Assembly: GCA_965661765.1 (NCBI GenBank)
Contig: CBFIFE010000008.1
Span: forward strand, 10,052 to 74,051
Direction of reading: 5' to 3'
Origin: JBMYZL01 sp965661765
GTDB lineage: Bacteria; Bacteroidota; Bacteroidia; Flavobacteriales_D; Sanyastnellaceae
Length of the DNA: 64,000 nt
The notes beneath the pieces are model-generated. The model searched no databases. It worked only from the letters and a program-made list of their open reading frames with translations, and was not told where the DNA came from. This document shows, one piece after another, positions 59,177 to 64,000 of this stretch. Position 1 is the stretch's first letter. Every line of letters begins with the position of its first letter. The position numbers and the translations under genes are program-made.

Positions 59177-60016
59177 TCAAGTGGACCACCATTGGATTTT
59201 TCGAAACTTTCGGGTCGGGGTGGCCTTGGCTTCGATGGGCTCGCCCGTGGCGGGGTGCGGCAGGCGCAATTGGTCGCCGCTCAGAAAAAGCCCATGGCCC
59301 TTGTACCGCGGGCCGTTGCCGTATCGGGCGTCGCCGATGACGCCATGCCCCAAGGCATGAAGGTGGCGTCGGATTTGGTGCGTGCGGCCTGTGTGCAGGC
59401 GGATGCGCAACAGCGAGGCTTCACCGATCAGCGGCCAAGGCCCGGAAGCAATGCGCTCGCACTCGGTTCGGCAGGGCTTCCCATCGAGTGGGAGGCGGAT
59501 GTCCAGTCCTTTGGGGGTGAGGCCTGTGGCGAGCGCGAGGTAGGATTTGGTCACGTGGCCTTCAACGAATGCCCGTTGGAGCGACAAGGTCATTGGCGCT
59601 GACTGGCTCACCACCACCCAACCCGATGTGTCCCTGTCCAGCCGATGGATGGGGTGGCCAGGGAGCTGACCGGCCAAGTGTTGCCCCCCATTGCCGCTCG
59701 TGGGCATGCCGGCGGGCTTCCAAACGATGGCCCAGTCGGCTTCCTGGTGTCCATAGACCCAGCCAGCTGGCCAAGGCTGCAGCTGCGCTTCGGGCGACCA
59801 TTGAAGGGACAGGCGGTCCCCGCTGTTCAACCAAGTGGCTCCCGTGACACGGTCAGGACCACGTGTCACCCGCCCTGCTTCCAAGGCCCGCCGCCAGCCA
59901 TTGGCGCTTGGGCACAGCAGCCGCACTGCTTCGGGCAAGACCCGATGGGCGGATTGGGCCCGAATGGCGTTGGGGGAGGCGGTCCAGGCCAAGTCAAACG
60001 TGAACCATTCACTCAC
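59177..60016 (-). CDS. RluA-family pseudouridine synthase
   Basis: The 279-residue enzyme isomerises uridines in rRNA or tRNA. The catalytic motif HPIHRLDRDTSGWVVVS holds the active Asp; VYGHQEADWAIVWKPAGMPT precedes it. RLHTGRTHQIRRHLHALGHG then VIGDARYG follows. The N-terminal S4-like region (about 25-80; CPSANGWRRALEAGRVTRGP) is recognisable. The specific RNA site cannot be assigned. The start ATG overlaps the prolyl oligopeptidase TGA as ATGA. Confidence 0.92.
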   Translation of the reverse strand: MSEWFTFDLAWTASPNAIRAQSAHRVLPEAVRLLCPSANGWRRALEAGRVTRGPDRVTGATWLNSGDRLSLQWSPEAQLQPWPAGWVYGHQEADWAIVWKPAGMPTSGNGGQHLAGQLPGHPIHRLDRDTSGWVVVSQSAPMTLSLQRAFVEGHVTKSYLALATGLTPKGLDIRLPLDGKPCRTECERIASGPWPLIGEASLLRIRLHTGRTHQIRRHLHALGHGVIGDARYGNGPRYKGHGLFLSGDQLRLPHPATGEPIEAKATPTRKFRKIQWWST

Positions 60017-62172
60017 TCGTCAATGCCCATGTTGTGGAGCATGAATGCCCATTTGTCTGCTTGCTCTTCGATGATTTTGGCAGTGGGTTTCCCGGCCCCA
60101 TGGCCTGCGTTGGTTTCAATGCGGATGAGGGCAGGGGCGGGGCCGGATTGGCAGGCCTGAAGGCGGGCGGCAAACTTGAAGCTGTGGGCGGGCACCACCC
60201 GATCGTCGTGGTCTGCTGTGGTCACCATCGTGGCGGGGTACGCGGTGCCCGGTTGCAAATTGTGATAGGGCGAGTAGCCGGCCAAGTTTTGGAAATCTGC
60301 TTCCGTGCTGTCGGCGCAGCCATATTCTGGAATCCATCCCCAACCAATGGTGAACTTGTGGTAGCGCAGCATGTCCATCACGCCCACAGCCGGAAAAGCC
60401 ACCGCAGCGAGGTCAGGCCGCTGCACCATCGTCGCCCCCACGAGCAACCCGCCATTGGAACCGCCAGCGATGGCAAGCCGATCGGATGATGTATAGCCTT
60501 CTTTGATCAAGTATTCACCGGCAGCAATGAAGTCGTCGAACACGTTTTGCTTTTTCAGCAGCATGCCTGCCTCATGCCAAGCCTCCCCGAACTCGCCACC
60601 TCCCCGCAGGTTGGGCATGGCGTAGACGCCGCCGCGGTTGAGCAGCAACAGCAGGGAAGGGTTGAAGCTGGGCGTCAAGCTGATGTTGAAGCCACCGTAA
60701 GCATACAAGTAGGCGGGGCGCTGGCCGTCGAGCGGTGTGTCTTGCTTGCGGACGATGAACATGGGCACGGATGTCCCGTCTTTTGATTCATACCAAACCT
60801 GCTCCGCCGCATAATCTTCAGGCGAAAAAGGCACCTCCGGCGCAGCGAAGACTTCCGAGGTTCCTGTGGCGACGTCGTACCGGAACACTGTCGTGGGGTA
60901 GTTGAAAGAGGTGAAGGCGTAGAAGAGTTCCTTGGCATCCCGCTTGCCACTGAAGCCCCCCACTGTTCCGGTGGTTTGCGGGAGCTCCACAATGCGACGA
61001 TCACGGCCATCGGGACTCACTCGCGTGACCCGCGAACAGGCGTTGTGGAGGTGCTGCACAAACCAGTTGCCACCGGCAAACCGCGCCCCCTCCAGGAGGT
61101 CATCCGATTCGGGCACGAAGTCCACCCAACGGCTCGCATCCTGAGGCGCGGACAAAGGAATCTGAACGAGTCGGTATTTCGGCGCGCCGATGTCCGTCAA
61201 AAGGTAGAGGTGCCCCTCGAAAATGTCGGCCACACTGTTGCGGGCCTTGAATCCTTCGACCACAGGAATGAAGTCGGAGGCGACGGGGGGGGAAGCTTGG
61301 TCCCAGCTGCGCAAATCGAGGAGGTGGATGCTGTTGCCGTCTGTGCCGGTGGAGGTGTTGAGCACCAAGTAGGCCTCGTCCTCCGTCGTGCTGCCAAAAT
61401 GATAGCGGTTGGGCGCGTCGTTGTCGCGGAAGATGAGAATGTCTTCGGTTTGGTCTGATCCCAACCTGTGATAATACACGCTGTGAAACGTATTTTCAGC
61501 ACTCATGTCGCTTCCTGCAGGCTCCGGGTAACGGCTGTAAAAGAATCCATCCTTGTACCAACTCGCGCCAGAGAACTTGACGCGGGTGATCCGATCGGGC
61601 AATTCTTCGCCGTTGTCCGTTCGCATCACACGAATCTCTTGCCAATCCGACCCGGCCTCATTGCGAATCAGGGCGATGTGCTTTTCATCGGCAGATGCTG
61701 CACCGAGCGATCCGGTAATCGTCCCGTCTTCGCTCCAAGTGTTGGGGTCCAGGTACACCGACTCCTCCCCGTCAAGGGTGGGGCGGCGATAGGTGACAGC
61801 TTGGTTTTGGAGTCCGCTGTTTTTTGTGACATAATAATGTCCCCCGATCTTCCTGGGCAATCCAATTTTCTCATAATCATAAAGCGCTCGGAATTCCGCA
61901 GCGAGCCCTTCCCGCAAAGGGAGTTGGGCCAAATAACTTTGCGTCAGTGCATTTTGCGCCTCCACCCAGGATTTCGTTTCCGCCGAGCGGTCATCTTCCA
62001 ACCAACGGTAGGGGTCAGCGACTTCAACACCGAAAAGGGTGTCGGTGATGGGTTCGGTTCGGGTTTCCGGGTAGGTCATGGCAGGCATCGGCGATGGAGC
62101 GTTTTCGGGAGAAGCGCCGCAGGCAACCAGAAAGAGGCTGAGGCTGCCCAGGAGAAAATTTGGGGTTTTCAT
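60013..62172 (-). CDS. Prolyl oligopeptidase family (S9A) lipoprotein
   Basis: ATG 62172 (MKTPNFLLGSLSLFLVACGA, lipobox LVA-C) gives 719 residues; the frame remains open upstream but without a better start. A seven-bladed propeller (about 60-440) precedes the alpha/beta-hydrolase domain. The catalytic Ser lies in AIAGGSNGGLLVGATMV (about residue 572), the Asp in TTADHDDRVVPAHSFKF, and the His in ETNAGHGAGKPTAKIIEE. PYRWLEDDRSAETKSWVEAQ is the family N-terminal signature. It cleaves short proline-containing peptides, probably in the periplasm. It is the first gene of the rluA/plsC run. Confidence 0.92.
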   Translation of the reverse strand: MKTPNFLLGSLSLFLVACGASPENAPSPMPAMTYPETRTEPITDTLFGVEVADPYRWLEDDRSAETKSWVEAQNALTQSYLAQLPLREGLAAEFRALYDYEKIGLPRKIGGHYYVTKNSGLQNQAVTYRRPTLDGEESVYLDPNTWSEDGTITGSLGAASADEKHIALIRNEAGSDWQEIRVMRTDNGEELPDRITRVKFSGASWYKDGFFYSRYPEPAGSDMSAENTFHSVYYHRLGSDQTEDILIFRDNDAPNRYHFGSTTEDEAYLVLNTSTGTDGNSIHLLDLRSWDQASPPVASDFIPVVEGFKARNSVADIFEGHLYLLTDIGAPKYRLVQIPLSAPQDASRWVDFVPESDDLLEGARFAGGNWFVQHLHNACSRVTRVSPDGRDRRIVELPQTTGTVGGFSGKRDAKELFYAFTSFNYPTTVFRYDVATGTSEVFAAPEVPFSPEDYAAEQVWYESKDGTSVPMFIVRKQDTPLDGQRPAYLYAYGGFNISLTPSFNPSLLLLLNRGGVYAMPNLRGGGEFGEAWHEAGMLLKKQNVFDDFIAAGEYLIKEGYTSSDRLAIAGGSNGGLLVGATMVQRPDLAAVAFPAVGVMDMLRYHKFTIGWGWIPEYGCADSTEADFQNLAGYSPYHNLQPGTAYPATMVTTADHDDRVVPAHSFKFAARLQACQSGPAPALIRIETNAGHGAGKPTAKIIEEQADKWAFMLHNMGIDE

Positions 62173-62232
62173 GGACGGAATTTGGGCCAAATTACACCAA
62201 CTTTGCCCCTTCATCGACAACCATCTTTTGCC

Positions 62233-63027
62233 ATGAACAGCCATGAAATCGACTTCCGCCTCTACGGCGATGATATGCAAACCGTGGAAATTGAACTTGA
62301 TCCGAATGAAACGGTGATTGCAGAGGCGGGGGCCATGAATTGGATGGAAGATGGGATTTCCTTCGAAGCAAGAATGGGGGATGGATCCAGGCCATCCAAG
62401 GGGATTTTCGGGTCCTTGTTGAATGTGGGCAAGCGGGTGTTGACAGGGGAGTCCATTTTCATGACGCATTTCACGAACGTGGGAACGGGCAAGCGGAATG
62501 TGGCCTTCGCAGCTCCTTACCCGGGCAAAATCATGCCCGTGGATTTGGCGACCATCGGCGGATCCATCACTTGCCAAAAGGACGCCTTCCTTTGCGCCGC
62601 CAAGGGGACCGAGGTCACCATCGCCTTCAACAAACGCTTGGGCGCAGGATTTTTCGGCGGAGAAGGATTCATTCTTCAGAAGCTTCGTGGCGATGGCAAG
62701 GCATTCCTGCACGCGGGCGGCACGGTGGTGCAAAAGCAGCTGAATGGCGAAACCCTGCGCGTGGACACGGGTTGCATCGTGGCCTTTTCAGGGAACGTGG
62801 AGTATTCCATTGAGCGGGCGGGGGGCTTGAGGTCCATGTTCTTCGGTGGTGAAGGTCTCTTTTTGGCCACACTTCGCGGCACGGGCACGGTTTGGCTTCA
62901 GTCGCTTCCGTTCAGCCGTTTGGCCGATCGCATCTTGGCCCATGCTCCGTCTGCAGGAGGCGCGAGCAAAGGGGAGGGGTCCGTTTTGGGCGGGGTCGGG
63001 CGTCTGTTGGATGGGGACAATTGGTAA
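62233..63027 (+). CDS. TIGR00266/AIM24 family protein
   Basis: The 264-residue protein (ATG 62233, MNSHEIDFRLYGDDMQTVEI) matches the AIM24/TIGR00266 beta-sandwich family. Matching stretches are NETVIAEAGAMNWMEDGISF, GSLLNVGKRVLTGESIFMTH, KRNVAFAAPYPGKIMPVDLA, FFGGEGFILQKLRGDGKAFL and CIVAFSGNVEYSIERAGGLR. The function of the family is unclear; the yeast homologue is mitochondrial. The C-terminal tail is Gly/Ser-rich. It is divergent from the prolyl oligopeptidase gene. Confidence 0.9.
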   Translation: MNSHEIDFRLYGDDMQTVEIELDPNETVIAEAGAMNWMEDGISFEARMGDGSRPSKGIFGSLLNVGKRVLTGESIFMTHFTNVGTGKRNVAFAAPYPGKIMPVDLATIGGSITCQKDAFLCAAKGTEVTIAFNKRLGAGFFGGEGFILQKLRGDGKAFLHAGGTVVQKQLNGETLRVDTGCIVAFSGNVEYSIERAGGLRSMFFGGEGLFLATLRGTGTVWLQSLPFSRLADRILAHAPSAGGASKGEGSVLGGVGRLLDGDNW

Positions 63028-63165
63028 GGCCAAACCCAGTCAGCCATCGTTTTTTTTTGCCTCACCTGCAAAATCTTCATATCCAGTTGACTTCATGAGC
63101 CCTTGCGATTCCTTACCTTCGCCGTTATATCGCGTCATTCGTCGTGTGCGATCCATGATTATTGA

Positions 63166-63717
63166 ATGAAACTATTCGTTGCGAAGCTCAATCGCGAGGT
63201 GACAGACGATCACCTCAAAGAGCTCTTTTCTCAGTTCGGGGAAGTGGAATTTTCTCGGGTCATTACGGACCGAGACACAGGTCAGTCCAAGTGCTTCGGC
63301 TTTGTGACCATGGCGGACGCCTCAGCAGGTCGTGCGGCGATGCAAGCGTTGAACGGCCAAGAGTACATGCGCTTTCGCATGGTCGTCAAAGAGGCTGAAG
63401 AACGGCCAAGTTCTGGCGGTGGCGGGCGCGGGCCTCGCCCGGGAGGTGACTCAGGTCCTCCGAGACCTCAAGGTGGTCCGCCTCCTCGGGGCGCAGGGCG
63501 TCCTGAACCTCGACCGTCCGGTTTGCAATCCGATCGGGCGAAGGACCCCTCGGAATTCAGCAGGTTGGATGCGCCCACGAAGGCAGCTGGGAAACGGAAG
63601 GTCGATACAAAGGCCAAGCCCAAGGACATCTACCAGGATGGTCCGCCGAGACCTCCGAAGGTGAAGCGTCCCAAGACGAAGAACCAGGACTGGCTCGACG
63701 ATTTGGACTTCGAATGA
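63166..63717 (+). CDS. RRM RNA-binding protein
   Basis: The 183-residue protein has one RNA recognition motif (residues 1-78), with RNP2 KLFVAKLN and RNP1 KCFGFVTM. A Gly/Pro/Arg-rich disordered tail follows (about 80-120; GGGGRGPRPGGDSGPPRPQG). A basic C-terminus closes it (KAAGKRKVDTKAKPKDIYQD and WLDDLDFE). This is the Bacteroidota RRM/Rbp layout, in which such proteins act as abundant RNA regulators or chaperones. A clear intrinsic terminator follows. Confidence 0.9.
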   Translation: MKLFVAKLNREVTDDHLKELFSQFGEVEFSRVITDRDTGQSKCFGFVTMADASAGRAAMQALNGQEYMRFRMVVKEAEERPSSGGGGRGPRPGGDSGPPRPQGGPPPRGAGRPEPRPSGLQSDRAKDPSEFSRLDAPTKAAGKRKVDTKAKPKDIYQDGPPRPPKVKRPKTKNQDWLDDLDFE

Positions 63718-63722
63718 GCAGC

Positions 63723-63768
63723 AAAAATGGCGAGATTGGCGAAAAATGTCAGTCTCGCCATTTTTTTT
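63723..63768 (+). terminator. Intrinsic terminator after the RRM gene
   Basis: AAAAATGGCGAGA (63723-63735) pairs perfectly with TCTCGCCATTTTT (63753-63765) around a 17-base loop and runs into eight consecutive T residues (63761-63768). It is 6 bases after the RRM gene stop and is the best Rho-independent terminator in the window. Confidence 0.93.
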
Positions 63769-63900
63769 CACAGCTCTTTGTTCATTCCTGGAATCCTTGA
63801 ATCGCTGATTTTTCGGGAATTCCAAGAGGGTTTAATGGGGGTTTCCTCGATTTTTGTCGGGGAAAATCAAAATGCTATCGACTCTTTGCTCAGATTTGGC

Positions 63901-63908
63901 TATATTTA
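63901..63908 (+). promoter_or_regulatory. Possible -7 element for the last gene
   Basis: TATATTTA matches seven of eight positions of the Bacteroidota -7 consensus TAnnTTTG and lies 24 bases upstream of the ATG at 63932. TTTG at 63885-63888 is closer than the usual -33 spacing, so support is weak. Confidence 0.3.
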
Positions 63909-63931
63909 CGTTGCCATAAACTAGCACAACC

Positions 63932-64000
63932 ATGAGCCGTTACTTGCTGCTTGGTGTCGGACTGCTGTCCGCACTTTTGACTTTTGGACAATCAGATTAC
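63932..64000 (+). CDS. Partial secreted protein (window edge)
   Basis: ATG 63932 opens MSRYLLLGVGLLSALLTFGQ, a standard Bacteroidota signal peptide with likely cleavage before Gln20 (GQSDY). Only 23 codons are in the window, so the family is unknown. It follows the terminator after the RRM gene and has a possible -7 element upstream. Confidence 0.6.
   Translation, partial: MSRYLLLGVGLLSALLTFGQSDY

Noticed and set aside
61468..62232. 255-codon extension of the AIM24-like protein
   Set aside because: It is antisense to the prolyl oligopeptidase gene; the family N-terminus starts at 62233.
63028..63165. Possible small RNA or gene between the AIM24-like and RRM genes
   Set aside because: It contains a T9 run after a weak stem and no open frame or convincing promoter; it is probably just the AIM24 transcript end and the RRM leader.
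1..64000. tRNA, rRNA, CRISPR, insertion sequence or prophage
   Set aside because: No cloverleaf-like segments, rRNA stretches, evenly spaced repeats with unique spacers, transposases or phage structural genes were recognised.

Overview
This is a gene-dense chromosomal segment (by eye about 58-60% G+C) from a member of the Bacteroidota, most likely a high-GC Flavobacteriales-type bacterium. The lineage call rests on gene families: six secreted proteins with type IX secretion system (T9SS) sorting domains (two type B / gliding-associated, four type A), a FISUMP-domain protein, a TonB-dependent receptor with a DUF4625 lipoprotein, VTC plus DUF4956, monomeric isocitrate dehydrogenase, secreted proteins whose mature ends begin with Gln, and weak Shine-Dalgarno signals. 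I saw no rRNA, tRNA, CRISPR array, insertion sequence or phage genes. No intergenic gap clearly exceeds 300 bases.

Layout. 1-2.0 kb: a membrane TPR/HTH regulator and a coupled lipoprotein, with a palindrome-rich divergent promoter region. 2.06-7.6 kb: two large secreted surface proteins converging on a strong hairpin. 7.7-8.2 kb: cytidine deaminase. 8.3-11.7 kb: five minus-strand genes with VTC polyphosphate polymerase and DUF4956 at the head, then a lipoprotein and two outer-membrane barrels. 11.8-17.2 kb: a very large BNR/PKD T9SS protein, a cold-shock protein with a TTG start, and an FAD oxidoreductase. 17.2-20.4 kb: His-rich protein, TonB receptor and DUF4625 lipoprotein, probably for metal uptake. 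20.6-26.5 kb: monomeric Icd, a PNGase F-like lipoprotein, a secreted esterase and a bacterial nitric oxide synthase oxygenase. 26.5-31.9 kb: an IgGFc-binding-like T9SS protein, a WYL regulator and a GH25 lysozyme. 31.9-34.9 kb: DUF779, aldehyde dehydrogenase and an AraC regulator. 35-41 kb: mixed enzymes and an ATP-cone/nuclease fusion. 41.0-50.4 kb: a 1572-residue transglutaminase / 7TM / ATP-grasp / TPR fusion, an outer-membrane barrel, then CNT nucleoside transporter, thymidine phosphorylase and a nitroreductase. 50.4-57.1 kb: two coupled multicopper-oxidase-like genes, asparagine synthetase and a subtilase. 57.4-64 kb: a lipoprotein, PlsC, RluA, prolyl oligopeptidase, an AIM24-like protein, an RRM protein and the start of one more secreted protein.

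Working together: CNT and DeoA form a nucleoside-salvage pair, to which the unlinked cytidine deaminase would contribute. The His-rich, TonB and DUF4625 genes look like one uptake unit. AraC, aldehyde dehydrogenase and DUF779 form an aldehyde-oxidation unit.

Three DNA-level or architectural observations stand out. A 9-mer, GGCCAAACC, is present at 23 sites or more where fewer than one is expected. Four minisatellite arrays built on CCCTAGTCC sit at gene 3' ends and supply TAG stop codons to genes on both strands. The transglutaminase-7TM-ATP-grasp-TPR polypeptide joins components that are normally separate genes.
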